A DNA stretch of 64,000 nt from Anaerococcus marasmi (GCF_900290195.1 NZ_OLMF01000004.1:485501-549500), one strand, 5' to 3'. Positions 43,485 through 54,169 are shown, numbered from the stretch's first letter. The notes: a model not told the origin generated them from the letters alone. Numbers and translations: made by a program.

Positions 43485-45475
43485 TAGTTTAAAATAATCC
43501 TTTTATTTTCTCTAAAATATTCTTCGACATATGTAAGATCGATTCCTTGGTAGTTACCATCTTTGAGCCTCTCATATATCTTAAAACATTTCTCAATTTC
43601 ATCCTTACTCATATTTAAAAAATCAACAGTCGATAGATTCTTGCCATGTTGTAAATAAGATAAGATCTTGCCACCACCTCTTTTTTCATAGTCCTTCTTA
43701 GCTATTTCAAATCCATCATTGCTTTCTACTAATATATTTAATTTATTTGATGGTGATGGGTTATCAGAAATTAAGTAGCAGTATGATTCATACTCTCCCC
43801 TACCTACTCTTCCCCTAAGCTGGTGAAGTGTTGAAAGTCCGAAATTATTAGCGTTATAAATAATCATTGTGTTCGCATTAGCTACGTCTATACCAACTTC
43901 TATGACCGTAGTAGCAAGCAATATATCGATTTTCCCATCATTGAAATCTCCTAAAATATCTTCCTTATCCTTAGCCTTCATCTTTCCATGGAGGATAGAT
44001 ATTTTAAATTGAGGAAATCTTTTTTTATAAATTCCATATAAATTTTCCAAAGAATTCTTATCATCTGAGTCTATATTATTAGTTACCACATATATTTGTC
44101 TATTTTCTTTTATAGTACGCTCTATATTTTCATACAAAATTTCAATCTTATCAGATCCTAAAAGTTTAGTTTCTATAGGTTTTCTTCCCTTAGGAAGCTC
44201 ATTTATTATAGACAAATCGATAATTTCTGATATTTTAAGAGATAGGGTCCTAGGGATAGGGGTCGCTGTCATTGTAAGATAATTTACAACCTCTCCCTTT
44301 AGGGCTAGCATTTGTCTTTGACTTACACCAAACCTGTGTTGCTCATCATTAACAACAAATTTTAAATTATAAAATTCAACATCTTCGACTATGAGAGCAT
44401 GAGTACCTATAAGGATATCAATTTCTCCATTTTTTATAGCTTTCTTAATTTCTTCCTTATCCTTACTGCTTCCAGTGAGTAAGGCTGCTTTTACATTAAA
44501 TTTATCAAAAAGCTCAATATTTTTTTCAAATTGCTGAATAGCCAAAAGCTCAGTTGGTACCATCATAGCAGACTGATATCCGTTTAGGGCAAAAATTATC
44601 ATAACTACTATAGCAACTATTGTCTTTCCACTTCCTACATCACCCACCAATAGTCTATTAGCAGTGTAAGGACTATTGCAATCATCTAAGATTTCTTCTA
44701 AAACCTTCCTTTGACTCCTGGTAAGTGTGAAAGAAAGCTCAGACAAAATATTATCTATCTTATAAGATAGATGGGTATCTTGGCTAAACTTAGTCATTTT
44801 TTTGAGAAAATCCAAGAAACACAAATCCTTTAGTAAGTCAACTAATTTAATCTGACTCTTTGCCTCAGTTAAATTTGCAATAGAAGTAGGAAAATGTATC
44901 TCTCTGAGATTTTCACATCTTTTATTTAAACTGAATTCTTCTAAGATATTATCAGACAAGATTTCTTCTCTTTTATCAAAGTATGCCAGAGCTTGCCCCA
45001 TAAATTGTCTAATTTGTTTATTGCTAATTCCTCTTGTAAGAGGGTAAATTGATACAATAGAGCCTATTTCATCATCATCTATATCACAAAATAAAGGATT
45101 CCCAGCTTCATAAAAAGCGTTCTTCTTAGAAACTGATGTATAAAACTTATACTCTCTTCCCCTAACAAGCCTTCTAGGTGTGAATCTATCGTTAAACCAG
45201 ATAAGCCTTATCTTACCGAACTCAGATTTTTCTTCGTAGACATAGACATAAGAAATGGTCATTTTACCAAAATTCTTCTGGTATAGCCTGCTGGATATCC
45301 TCCAGATAAAAAAATGTTTATTATTATCAGCTATATCTACTATATTTTTAAGTTTACTCCTATCCTCATATTCACGTGGATAGTAGTTATACAGGTCTGA
45401 TACAGAAGATATTCCAAGCCTCTTGAAATCCTTACTCTTCTTATCTCCTATGCCCCTTAGAGCTGTTAAATCCAT
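43484..45475 (-). CDS. recG: ATP-dependent DNA helicase RecG
   Basis: A 663-residue helicase that remodels stalled forks and Holliday junctions. N-terminal wedge/OB domain (about 1-200), then Walker A LLVGDVGSGKTIVA near 275, DEQHRFGVSQR in place of the DEAD box, and QLRGRVGRGEYESYCYL near 560. Normal length. Starts at the last base of fakA. Confidence 0.96.
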   Translation of the reverse strand: MDLTALRGIGDKKSKDFKRLGISSVSDLYNYYPREYEDRSKLKNIVDIADNNKHFFIWRISSRLYQKNFGKMTISYVYVYEEKSEFGKIRLIWFNDRFTPRRLVRGREYKFYTSVSKKNAFYEAGNPLFCDIDDDEIGSIVSIYPLTRGISNKQIRQFMGQALAYFDKREEILSDNILEEFSLNKRCENLREIHFPTSIANLTEAKSQIKLVDLLKDLCFLDFLKKMTKFSQDTHLSYKIDNILSELSFTLTRSQRKVLEEILDDCNSPYTANRLLVGDVGSGKTIVAIVVMIIFALNGYQSAMMVPTELLAIQQFEKNIELFDKFNVKAALLTGSSKDKEEIKKAIKNGEIDILIGTHALIVEDVEFYNLKFVVNDEQHRFGVSQRQMLALKGEVVNYLTMTATPIPRTLSLKISEIIDLSIINELPKGRKPIETKLLGSDKIEILYENIERTIKENRQIYVVTNNIDSDDKNSLENLYGIYKKRFPQFKISILHGKMKAKDKEDILGDFNDGKIDILLATTVIEVGIDVANANTMIIYNANNFGLSTLHQLRGRVGRGEYESYCYLISDNPSPSNKLNILVESNDGFEIAKKDYEKRGGGKILSYLQHGKNLSTVDFLNMSKDEIEKCFKIYERLKDGNYQGIDLTYVEEYFRENKRIILN

Positions 45476-47043
45476 TATTCAAGTGTGATCGTATAGTAGT
45501 AAACTGGTTGTCCACCATAGACTAATTCACAGTCTACATCCTTGAACTTTTTAGCTAATTTTTTGGAGAACTCCTTAGCTTTCCTTTTTTCTATATCTTC
45601 ACCATAATAAATAGTTATCAAGGAAATATCGTCTTCATCTATAATGTCTGCTATAGTTTCCTCACAAGTTTTTTCTATTGATGAATCAGTAGCGACAATT
45701 TTTCCATCAAGTATCCCAATATAATCGTCTTTTCTTATCTTTATGTCGTTGACGCTTGTATCTCTAATAGATATTGAAACTTCCGCAACATGAATATCTT
45801 CTATAATTTCATTCATATTTTCTAGATTTTCTTCAGGACTTATAGCTTCATCAAATTCAAGAATAGCACTAAAGGACTCAGGTATTGATCTTGTCTCAAC
45901 AACGAATACATTCTTATCTGAAACTTCAGCAGCTTGCTTTGCAGACATAATAATATTCTTATTATTTGGGAAGATAAAAATATTTTCAGCCTTTATTTCT
46001 TCAACTGCCTTATATAAGTCTTCGGTAGATGGATTCATTGTCTGACCACCGGCTATAACCTTATCTATGTTCATGCTTTCCATAATAGCATTATAGCCTT
46101 CTCCCCTAGATACAGCTATAAATCCATATTTCTTTTCAGCAATATCATTATTTTTTTCGATTATTTCTACTTCAGGATTTAAATTTTCCACTGTGATTTT
46201 TAGTATCACACCTTCCATCAAAATCATCTGAACAATATTTTGAGGACTGTCAGTCTTAAAAGATGATTTTAATGTGTCTTTATTTAAATCAGATTCATAG
46301 TCTATAGTAATTCTTTTAAGGTTTTCATCTAAAGAAATAAGGTTAGCTTCATTGCCTGCAAGTTCAAATTCAACCTTATAGGTAAAGTCGTCATCATTTT
46401 TTTCTTTAGATAAATTAATATCCCTATCTATATTTGAATTTAGGGCATTTAATGCACCTCTTAGTAGGAAAATTAATCCTTGTCCACCAGAATCCACTAC
46501 CCCAGCTTCTTTTAGAACAGGTAATTGGTTAGGGGTGTTATCTAAAGCTACTTGGCCCGCTCCAATAATTTCTATAAGATAATCGTCCAATTCTATTTCT
46601 TCTTCGAATACTTCATTAGCTTTTTCAGCCATTTTATTGGCTACAGTAAGGATTGTTCCCTCTGTTGGTTGCATAACAGCCTTGTAAGCTGTGTTACTTG
46701 CATTTATAAATATCTCTCTAATATCAGTTGCATAGATTATATCCTTACCCTTTAGAGTCTTTGACATTCCTCTAACTAGCTGAGATAGGATAACACCAGA
46801 GTTTCCCCTAGCTCCCATTAGTGTTCCTTGGCTAAGTGACTTAGACACTTCTTCAACAGAAGTCAGCCCAGACTTATTAACTTTATCAAGACCTGATTTA
46901 ATAGTCATAAACATATTGGTACCAGTATCTCCATCTGGTACTGGAAATACATTTAGCTCATTAACTAAATCTTTGTTTTCATCTAAATATTCATAAGCTC
47001 CAATAATCATTTGTTGGAGTTTATTTGCATCAATACTTTTCAT
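45475..47043 (-). CDS. fakA: Fatty acid kinase catalytic subunit FakA (DAK2 domain)
   Basis: A 522-residue protein. An N-terminal DAK2 ATP-binding domain has FPVPDGDTGTNMFMTI and GARGNSGVILSQLVRG; a C-terminal domain (about 330-522) ends with VYGGQPVYYYTITLE. FakA phosphorylates fatty acids carried by a FakB (DegV-type) partner not seen here. Nine bases after the yloU-type gene, as in Bacillus (yloU-yloV), and followed by recG. Confidence 0.93.
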   Translation of the reverse strand: MKSIDANKLQQMIIGAYEYLDENKDLVNELNVFPVPDGDTGTNMFMTIKSGLDKVNKSGLTSVEEVSKSLSQGTLMGARGNSGVILSQLVRGMSKTLKGKDIIYATDIREIFINASNTAYKAVMQPTEGTILTVANKMAEKANEVFEEEIELDDYLIEIIGAGQVALDNTPNQLPVLKEAGVVDSGGQGLIFLLRGALNALNSNIDRDINLSKEKNDDDFTYKVEFELAGNEANLISLDENLKRITIDYESDLNKDTLKSSFKTDSPQNIVQMILMEGVILKITVENLNPEVEIIEKNNDIAEKKYGFIAVSRGEGYNAIMESMNIDKVIAGGQTMNPSTEDLYKAVEEIKAENIFIFPNNKNIIMSAKQAAEVSDKNVFVVETRSIPESFSAILEFDEAISPEENLENMNEIIEDIHVAEVSISIRDTSVNDIKIRKDDYIGILDGKIVATDSSIEKTCEETIADIIDEDDISLITIYYGEDIEKRKAKEFSKKLAKKFKDVDCELVYGGQPVYYYTITLE

Positions 47044-47051
47044 TTATACTC

Positions 47052-47405
47052 CTATTTGTTGATCCCTTGAACATAAATATTTACTTCGGCAACTCTTACC
47101 TTAAGGGATTTTTCAACATTATACTTTACATTCTCAATTATATTTTGACAAACTACAGGAATCCTAACACCATATTTCAAGAACAAAGAAATATTGATAG
47201 ATATTGTACCATTGTCAAGTCTTTTGATATGAACTCCTTTTTGCATATTGTTTACTCTCAAAAGCTCATATATTCCATCTTTTGCAGATTGGCTAGCAAG
47301 ACCTACAACCCCATAAGATTGCATTACACTTGCTACAGTAATATTGGTTATAAGTGAATCATCAATGGTTACTTTTCCTAAATTATTAACATACTTAATA
47401 GTCAT
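47052..47405 (-). CDS. Asp23/Gls24 family protein (YloU type)
   Basis: A 117-residue protein: LGKVTIDDSLITNITVASVMQSYGVVGL at the start, then VHIKRLDNGTISINISLFLKYGV and a C-terminal VRVAEVNIYVQGI. It is the usual gene before fakA. Paralogue of the protein at 39738. GGAGG precedes the ATG, and an extended -10 is at 47450-47458. Confidence 0.9.
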   Translation of the reverse strand: MTIKYVNNLGKVTIDDSLITNITVASVMQSYGVVGLASQSAKDGIYELLRVNNMQKGVHIKRLDNGTISINISLFLKYGVRIPVVCQNIIENVKYNVEKSLKVRVAEVNIYVQGINK

Positions 47406-47449
47406 GATACCTCCAGTATGATCAGTAAGTCTATTACCTTTTTATTATG

Positions 47450-47458
47450 ATTATACCA
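47450..47458 (-). promoter_or_regulatory. Extended -10 of the yloU-fakA promoter
   Basis: TGGTATAAT on the minus strand, with no convincing -35. Expected start near 47443, leaving a leader of about 38 bases. Confidence 0.6.
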
Positions 47459-47508
47459 TAAACGATACATTAATTATAATAAAATTGGTAAAGATTTTTG
47501 AACAATAG

Positions 47509-47538
47509 AAAAAAACCGTCAAATTAATGACGGTTTTT
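47509..47538 (-). terminator. Terminator after pyruvate:ferredoxin oxidoreductase
   Basis: AAAAACCGTC (47511-47520) pairs perfectly with GACGGTTTTT (47529-47538) around AAATTAAT. The T run follows on the minus strand. Confidence 0.9.
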
Positions 47539-47551
47539 GAAAATTTTATTC

Positions 47552-50500
47552 TTATTTTCCAGCTAATCTCTTATATGTTTCATATCTTTCTTTAGCAGCT
47601 TTTTCTGCTTCAGCATATAGCTCGTCAGCTGTTTCAGGGAAGGATCTCTTTAGTGATGAGTATCTTACTTCACCTTGAATAAATTCTTGGAATGATTCTT
47701 TTGGTTCTCTAGAATCAAGTTGGAATGGATTTTTGCCCTCGTCAGCAAGTCTTGGGTCAAATCTCCATAAGTGCCAGTAACCAGCATCAACAGCTTGTTT
47801 TTCTCTGTATTGTGATTTACCCATACCGATTCTGATACCATGGTTGATACATGGTGCATAAGCTATAACTAGTGATGGACCATTGTAGCTTTCAGCTTCT
47901 TTTAGAGCTTTAAGTGTTTGGTTTTGGTTAGCACCCATAGCTACTTGTGCACAGTATACATAACCGTAAGAAGTCATCATTAGACCAAGGTCTTTCTTTC
48001 TAACCTTTTTACCAGCTGCAGCAAATTGTGCTACTGCAGATAATGGTGTAGCTTTAGAAGATTGTCCACCTGTGTTAGAGTAAACTTCTGTATCGAATAC
48101 AAGAATGTTGATGTCTTCACCACTTGCAAGTACGTGGTCAACTCCACCGAATCCGATATCGTAGCTCCATCCGTCACCACCAAAGATCCAGATTGATTTC
48201 TTAATCATGTAATCTTTAAGTTGGAAAATCTTATCAAGTAGGTCTTTACCTTCTTCGCTATCTACTGTTTCTTCTTTAAGTTTCATGATCTTAGCTGTTG
48301 CTTCTTTAGAAGTATTAACAGTTTCTTTTCCTTCTAACCAAGCCTTGAATGCTTCGTTAAATGGTGTATCAAGACCAAGTTCTAGGAAGTCATTCATGTA
48401 TGTTTCTAGTAATGACTTGTTAGCATCTGCTGCAAGTTTCATACCATAACCGTATTCAGCAGCATCTTCAAATAGTGAGTTACCCCAAGCTGGACCTTGT
48501 CCACAAGAGTTCTTTGTGTAAGACATAGCTGGTGCACTTGCTCCCCAGATTGATGAACATCCTGTAGCGTTTGCAATGTACATTCTATCACCAAATAGTT
48601 GTGTTACAAGCTTAGCATATGGTGTTTCACCACAACCTGCACAAGCACCTGAGAACTCAAGTAATGGTTGTTTGAATTGGCTGCCCTTTAGAGTCATTGG
48701 ATCCATAACGTCTTCTTTGTATCCAACTTCTTCGTGAGCGTAATACCAATTTTCTTTTTCTTTTTCAACTTCATCTTCGAATGGTTTCATTAGAAGAGCT
48801 TTTTCTGGAGCTGGACATACATCTGCACAGTTTCCACATCCAGTACAGTCTAATGGAGAAACTTGGATTCTAAATTCGTATCCTTCCATGCCCTTACCAA
48901 TAGCTTTTTTAGTTTCAAAACCTTCTGGTGCGTTTGCCTTTTCTTCTTCTGTTACTAAGAAAGGTCTAATTACTGCGTGAGGACAAACGTATGAACATTG
49001 GTTACATTGGATACAGTTATCTATTTGCCACTCTGGAACGTTAAGAGCGATACCTCTCTTTTCGTATTGAGTTGTACCTGATTCGAAAGCTCCATCTTCT
49101 CTACCAACGAATGCTGATACAGGGATGTCGTCTTCTTTTTGTTCAAGCATTGGTTTAACAATTTCTCTGATGAATTCTGGAAGTTCTCTTTCTTCTTTCT
49201 TTTCATCAACAGCATCTTTCCATGCTTCTGGTACTTCTACTTTATGGATTGCGTCGATTCCGCTATCAACTGCCTTGTAGTTCATGTTTACAATGTCATC
49301 ACCCTTGTGACCATAAGATTTAACTATAGAGTCTTTTAGGTAATTAACGGCATCTTCTAACGGAATTACGTCAGCTAGTTTAAAGAATGCAGATTGCATG
49401 ATCATGTTTGTTCTAGAACCTAGACCAATTTCAGCTGCTAAGTGAGAAGCGTCAATTGTGTAGAATTCTACATCATGTTCAGCAATGTAGCGTTTCATGT
49501 TTGCTGGTAGGTGTTCTTCTAATTCTTCATCTGTCCATGCACAGTTTAGTAAGAACTTACCACCATCTTTAAGGCCTTTGAGTAGGTCGTATTGGTTAAC
49601 ATAAGCTACCTTTGAACAAGACATGAAGTCTGCTTCATCAAGTAGGTATGTTGATCTGATTGGGTCTTTACCAAATCTTAAGTGAGAAACTGTTAGACCA
49701 CCTGATTTCTTTGAGTCATAGTCAAAGTAACCTTGTGCGTACATGTCAGTATTATCACCGATGATCTTGATAGCTTGTTTGTTAGCTCCAACAGTACCGT
49801 CAGATCCGAATCCCCAGAATTTACATCTTGTTGTACCTTCTTGTCTAATCTTAAGGTCTGTTCTTTCAAGTGATTTGTGTGTTACATCATCGTTGATAGA
49901 GATTGTGAAGTCTTCTTTTGGTTCATCTTTAGCAAGGTTTTCAAATACTGCTTCGATATCAGCTGGAACTGTATCTTTAGATGAAAGACCGTATCTACCA
50001 CCGATAATTAGTGGTTTATCTTCTTGATCATAGTAAGCAGATTTAACATCTAGTAGTAGTGGCTCACCGATTGATCCTTTTTCTTTTGTTCTGTCAAGAA
50101 CAGCAATTTTCTTAACTGTTTTTGGAATTGCTTTTAGTAGGTGTTCTTTAGAGAATGGTCTATATAGGTGAACTTCAATCATACCTACTTTTTTGCCTTC
50201 AGCTAGGAGGGCATCGATTGTCTCTTCTGCTGCTTGACATACAGAACCCATAGCTACTATGATTTCTTCAGCATCATCTGCACCGTAGTAGTTGAATAAT
50301 TCGTAGTTTGTACCAATTAATTCATTGATTTGGTGCATGTAATCTTCAGCTATACCAACGATATCTTCATAAGCATTGTTGCTTGATTCCATTCTTTGGA
50401 AGAAGATGTTCTTTTCAGCTGTACCAATTGTTTTTGGTCTTTCTGGGTTTAGTGAATTGTTTTTAAATCTATTTACAGCTTCCATATCAACAAGTGGAGC

Positions 50501-51079
50501 TAGGTCTTTGTAGTCCCAAACTTCTATTTTTTGGATTTCGTGACTTGTTCTGAATCCATCAAAGAAGTTTACAAATGGGATGCTTCCTTTGATTGCTGAT
50601 AAGTGAGCAACTGGAGATAAGTCCATTACTTCTTGAACTGATGATGATGCAAGCATAGCAAAACCTGTTTGTCTTGCTGACATTACATCTGAGTGGTCTC
50701 CGTAGATTGAAAGTGCGTGTGTTGCAAGTGTTCTTGCTGCAACGTGGAATACACCTGGTAATCTTTCACCTGCAATTTTGTACATATTTGGGATCATTAG
50801 TAATAATCCTTGACTTGCAGTATATGTAGTAGTTAGTGCTCCTGCTGCTAATGCTCCGTGAACTGCTCCTGCAGCACCTGCTTCAGATTGCATTTCTTTT
50901 ACTTCAACTGGTCTACCAAAAATATTTTTTCTACCGTTAGCAGCCCAAACATCTACTGCTTCTGGCATTGGTGATGAAGGTGTGATTGGATAGATTGTTG
51001 CAACATCAGTGAACGCATATGATACGTGAGCTGCTGCTGTGTTACCATCCATAGTCTTCATAGCTCTTTTAACTGTCAT
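47552..51079 (-). CDS. nifJ: Pyruvate:ferredoxin (flavodoxin) oxidoreductase
   Basis: A 1175-residue single-chain enzyme that turns pyruvate and CoA into acetyl-CoA, CO2 and reduced ferredoxin. Order: N-terminal pyrimidine-binding domain (ATIYPITPSSPMPEAVD), domain II and III, then two 4Fe-4S sites (CIQCNQCSYVCPHAV near 690 and CTGCGNCADVCPAPE near 745), then the TPP-binding part with CAGCGET, GCSSIWGASAP and GGDGWSYDIGFGG. It is the central catabolic enzyme of the anaerobe. Near-consensus promoter and own terminator; stands alone. Confidence 0.97.
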   Translation of the reverse strand: MTVKRAMKTMDGNTAAAHVSYAFTDVATIYPITPSSPMPEAVDVWAANGRKNIFGRPVEVKEMQSEAGAAGAVHGALAAGALTTTYTASQGLLLMIPNMYKIAGERLPGVFHVAARTLATHALSIYGDHSDVMSARQTGFAMLASSSVQEVMDLSPVAHLSAIKGSIPFVNFFDGFRTSHEIQKIEVWDYKDLAPLVDMEAVNRFKNNSLNPERPKTIGTAEKNIFFQRMESSNNAYEDIVGIAEDYMHQINELIGTNYELFNYYGADDAEEIIVAMGSVCQAAEETIDALLAEGKKVGMIEVHLYRPFSKEHLLKAIPKTVKKIAVLDRTKEKGSIGEPLLLDVKSAYYDQEDKPLIIGGRYGLSSKDTVPADIEAVFENLAKDEPKEDFTISINDDVTHKSLERTDLKIRQEGTTRCKFWGFGSDGTVGANKQAIKIIGDNTDMYAQGYFDYDSKKSGGLTVSHLRFGKDPIRSTYLLDEADFMSCSKVAYVNQYDLLKGLKDGGKFLLNCAWTDEELEEHLPANMKRYIAEHDVEFYTIDASHLAAEIGLGSRTNMIMQSAFFKLADVIPLEDAVNYLKDSIVKSYGHKGDDIVNMNYKAVDSGIDAIHKVEVPEAWKDAVDEKKEERELPEFIREIVKPMLEQKEDDIPVSAFVGREDGAFESGTTQYEKRGIALNVPEWQIDNCIQCNQCSYVCPHAVIRPFLVTEEEKANAPEGFETKKAIGKGMEGYEFRIQVSPLDCTGCGNCADVCPAPEKALLMKPFEDEVEKEKENWYYAHEEVGYKEDVMDPMTLKGSQFKQPLLEFSGACAGCGETPYAKLVTQLFGDRMYIANATGCSSIWGASAPAMSYTKNSCGQGPAWGNSLFEDAAEYGYGMKLAADANKSLLETYMNDFLELGLDTPFNEAFKAWLEGKETVNTSKEATAKIMKLKEETVDSEEGKDLLDKIFQLKDYMIKKSIWIFGGDGWSYDIGFGGVDHVLASGEDINILVFDTEVYSNTGGQSSKATPLSAVAQFAAAGKKVRKKDLGLMMTSYGYVYCAQVAMGANQNQTLKALKEAESYNGPSLVIAYAPCINHGIRIGMGKSQYREKQAVDAGYWHLWRFDPRLADEGKNPFQLDSREPKESFQEFIQGEVRYSSLKRSFPETADELYAEAEKAAKERYETYKRLAGK

Positions 51080-51127
51080 TTAAGACCTCCTATAATATTA
51101 GTAACAAATATCGTTAACACTATTTAA

Positions 51128-51156
51128 AGTATAAAGTTTATTGAAAGAATTGTCAA
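51128..51156 (-). promoter_or_regulatory. Promoter of pyruvate:ferredoxin oxidoreductase
   Basis: TTGACA (51156-51151), 17 bases, TATACT (51133-51128) on the minus strand. One of the strongest promoters in the window, consistent with an abundant enzyme. The leader is about 40 bases with an AGGAGG site. Confidence 0.85.
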
Positions 51157-51275
51157 GGGATATTTGGAAATTTTATGATTTTAGCTAAGATGATTTATTC
51201 TACATCATAATTTTCTAAATTGTCCTAATCTTAACATTTACCTTAGTTATTATTCATGCTTTGTGGAAAATCAAA

Positions 51276-52316
51276 TCAAAAATTATTATAATCCTCTATT
51301 ATTGAATTGTTTACAGGATTATCCGGATCTCTACCTGCAGCTTGTCTAAATATATTGTCAGTCATAACCTTTGCAGCATTATATCCTAGATTTTTTTCCC
51401 TCTGATTCATTGCGGCAACTTCAACAATCATAGCAAGATTTCTTCCAGCCCTAACTGGTACTACTAGATGAGGAACTTTGACACCTAGAATCTCTATGAA
51501 GTGATCGTCTAGACCAAGCCTATCGTATTCGTAATCTTCCTTCCATTGTTCTAATTCTATTACCAAATCAATTCCTGTAGTTGTCTTTACAGAACCTGAA
51601 CCATATAGCCTTCTTACATTAATTATTCCAAGCCCCCTTATTTCCATATAATGCCTTATGTTTTCTGGTGAAGTTCCAGAAAGTTTATTATTTACGGAAA
51701 TGATGTCGACCATATCATCTGCTATAAGTCTGTGGCCTCTGTTTACAAGATCAAGGGCAGTTTCACTCTTTCCTACAGATGATTTTCCCATTATTAGGAC
51801 TCCAACACCATATACTTCTAAAAGCTCCCCATGTACATTACTGGTTTTAGCTAGTTGGTATTCTAGTTCATCTGATAGCTTGGATATCAATCTTGTAGAC
51901 TTTAGTGGAGATCTTAATAGAGTAACATCATAGTAGTCGCACAAATCCTCTATATCTTGATTGATTTCCTTGTCATAGGTAAAGATGACTGCTGGAATTT
52001 TATATGATAGGATTCCCCTAAATCTTTCATACTGCATCCTTGAATCTAGACTTGTCAGATAAGTGTATTCTACTGAACCAATCAATTGAAGCCTCTTGTG
52101 GGGAAATTTTTCTAGATATCCTGTAAGTTGAAGTCCGGGTCTATTAACTTCCGCACTTTCAAGCTCTATTTCTTCAAAATCACTTGACTTATGAACTATC
52201 TCTAGATTTAAGGTTTCTACAATTTTACTTAGTTTAACAGTCTTATCATCTATTCCGCTTGTAATTTCTTTGTCTATGTGTTCGCTAAAATCGCTTATAC
52301 TTGTACTATTTGCCAT
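51276..52316 (-). CDS. hprK: HPr kinase/phosphorylase
   Basis: A 346-residue regulator that phosphorylates and dephosphorylates Ser46 of HPr in carbon catabolite control. The P-loop is MGKSSVGKSETALDL near 180, and the signature VAAMNQREKNLGYNAA lies near the C-terminus. It is about 35 residues longer than the Bacillus enzyme, mainly through an N-terminal extension (residues 1-30) rich in Ser, Asp and Glu. AAGGAT precedes the ATG. Two bases after uvrC. The 196 bases to the nifJ start downstream hold the nifJ promoter. Confidence 0.94.
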   Translation of the reverse strand: MANSTSISDFSEHIDKEITSGIDDKTVKLSKIVETLNLEIVHKSSDFEEIELESAEVNRPGLQLTGYLEKFPHKRLQLIGSVEYTYLTSLDSRMQYERFRGILSYKIPAVIFTYDKEINQDIEDLCDYYDVTLLRSPLKSTRLISKLSDELEYQLAKTSNVHGELLEVYGVGVLIMGKSSVGKSETALDLVNRGHRLIADDMVDIISVNNKLSGTSPENIRHYMEIRGLGIINVRRLYGSGSVKTTTGIDLVIELEQWKEDYEYDRLGLDDHFIEILGVKVPHLVVPVRAGRNLAMIVEVAAMNQREKNLGYNAAKVMTDNIFRQAAGRDPDNPVNNSIIEDYNNF

Positions 52317-52318
52317 AT

Positions 52319-54169
52319 CTATCCTTTCAGTCTAAAGTATTTGTATATTTCTAAGGCCTGGACTTTTCCTACCAAGTCAACTTCCATTAACTCTTCAACA
52401 CTTGCCTTTTTTATATTTGAAATAGTCCCAAAATGCTTGTATAGATTTTTCCTAGTCTTTTCGCCAACTCCTTTTATATTATCAAGCTCTGACGTCTTCA
52501 TTGTATTTTGCATCAGCTTTCTATGATAGTTAATTGCAAATCTATGAGCCTCTTCTTGGATTTCATAGATAAGCTTATAGACAGGATCTCTCCTGTTTAT
52601 GGCGATTTCTTCGTTGTTGTAGACTATAGCCCTTGTAGTATGCTTATCATCCTTTACAAGTCCTGCAACTTCTATAGATAGCCCCAAGCTATCTATAACT
52701 TCTTTTGCTATGGAAACTTGTCCCTTTCCTCCATCCATCAAAATCAAATCAGGTAGGGATCCAAATCCAGTTTGAGTATTCCCCTTTTCTTTCTCCTCTA
52801 AGCCTCTTTTTAGCCTTCTCGTAAGAACTTCTCTATGGGAAGCATAATCATCGCTACCTACAACAGTCTTTATCTTAAACTTCCTATATTCTTTGGGAAT
52901 TGGAATCCCTCCCTCAAAGACCACCATCGATCCAACCGAAAGGACTCCCGAAGTATTGGATATATCATAACATTCAAGTCTAAATACATCTTTGAGATTA
53001 AGTATATCCATGAGCTGATTTATACCAGAAGATTTTTTCCTTTCTTTTCTTTCAACCCTTTTATCATACTTAATCCTCATATCAAGAGCGTTACGGCTTG
53101 CCATATCAACTAGTTCTTTTTTCTTTCCGAGTTTTGGATTGTGAATATTAACCTTGGATTTTTTCTTTCTAGATAAGAACTCGCTAATAGAGTCAAGATC
53201 ATCTGGCATATATTGAACTAGAATTTCTTTAGGGACATACATTATATCTAGGTAAAACTGTTTGATGAAGGAAGACATAATGTCTGAATCAGTTTCCATA
53301 AAATCATTTTTGATTATGAAGTGTTCCCTATCGACGATTTTACCCATACGCATAAAGAAAACCTGGATAATAATAGAATTCATTCCCTTACTCATGGCTA
53401 TGATATCTAGGTCATCTCCACCAGTTTCTGTAACGTTCTGTCTTTCAGAAATCACAGATAAGGCCCTATAATAGTCCCTGTATTTCGCAGCCATCTCGAA
53501 ATTTAATTCCTTGCTTGACTCTTCCATCTTAGCTAAGACCCAATTCGGGATTTTCTCTGATTTATTCTCTAAAAACTTCACAACGTCGTCTATATGATCT
53601 AAGTATCTTTCCTCATCTTCCTTGTCTATACAAGGTCCTTTGCACTTATGGATGAAATAATTTAGACAGGGCCTATCAAGCCTTGCCCCTTTATCGAAGT
53701 TTAGATTGCAAGTTCTAAAAGGATAATATAGGTGAAATAAGTCGATAGCATCGTTTACCGCATAAGCGTCAGGAAAGGGTCCGAAGTATCGTCCCCCATC
53801 CTTTACAACTTGCCTAACCTTTTTTATTCTAGGATATTTCTCCTTACAGATTTTAATATAAGGATATTGCTTATCATCTCTTAGAACTATGTTATATCTA
53901 GGTCTGTTTTTTTTGATTAAATTGCTCTCAAGAACTAAGGCTTCTACCTCATTTTGAACAATAATATATTCGAAATGGTCGATATTTTTGACCATGGCAA
54001 GGACCTTAGCCCCCTTGTTTTTATTATTGTCAAAGTATTGGCGTACTCTTCTTTTTAGGGAAATGGCCTTGCCTACATAAATAATTTCATTTTCGGCATT
54101 TCTCATTATATAAACGCCAGGTAGGTCTGGAAGTTCTTTTAACTTATCTTTAATCTGTTTTTTCGTCAA
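52319..54169 (-). CDS. uvrC: Excinuclease ABC subunit C
   Basis: A 616-residue nuclease that makes both incisions in nucleotide excision repair. GIY-YIG domain at the start (LPGVYIMRNAENEIIYVGKA), a UVR motif near 205 (KEDEERYLD region to EMAAKYRDYYRAL), the RNase H-like C-terminal domain with LECYDISNTSG and DLILMDGGKGQ, and helix-hairpin-helix motifs at the end. Overlaps pepP by four bases. Confidence 0.96.
   Translation of the reverse strand: MTKKQIKDKLKELPDLPGVYIMRNAENEIIYVGKAISLKRRVRQYFDNNKNKGAKVLAMVKNIDHFEYIIVQNEVEALVLESNLIKKNRPRYNIVLRDDKQYPYIKICKEKYPRIKKVRQVVKDGGRYFGPFPDAYAVNDAIDLFHLYYPFRTCNLNFDKGARLDRPCLNYFIHKCKGPCIDKEDEERYLDHIDDVVKFLENKSEKIPNWVLAKMEESSKELNFEMAAKYRDYYRALSVISERQNVTETGGDDLDIIAMSKGMNSIIIQVFFMRMGKIVDREHFIIKNDFMETDSDIMSSFIKQFYLDIMYVPKEILVQYMPDDLDSISEFLSRKKKSKVNIHNPKLGKKKELVDMASRNALDMRIKYDKRVERKERKKSSGINQLMDILNLKDVFRLECYDISNTSGVLSVGSMVVFEGGIPIPKEYRKFKIKTVVGSDDYASHREVLTRRLKRGLEEKEKGNTQTGFGSLPDLILMDGGKGQVSIAKEVIDSLGLSIEVAGLVKDDKHTTRAIVYNNEEIAINRRDPVYKLIYEIQEEAHRFAINYHRKLMQNTMKTSELDNIKGVGEKTRKNLYKHFGTISNIKKASVEELMEVDLVGKVQALEIYKYFRLKG

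Noticed and set aside
51085-51130. Possible Rex (redox) operator in the nifJ leader (GTTAAC and GTAACA segments)
   Set aside because: The halves are not arranged as TTGTTAA-N4-TTAACAA; they form only an imperfect, offset repeat.
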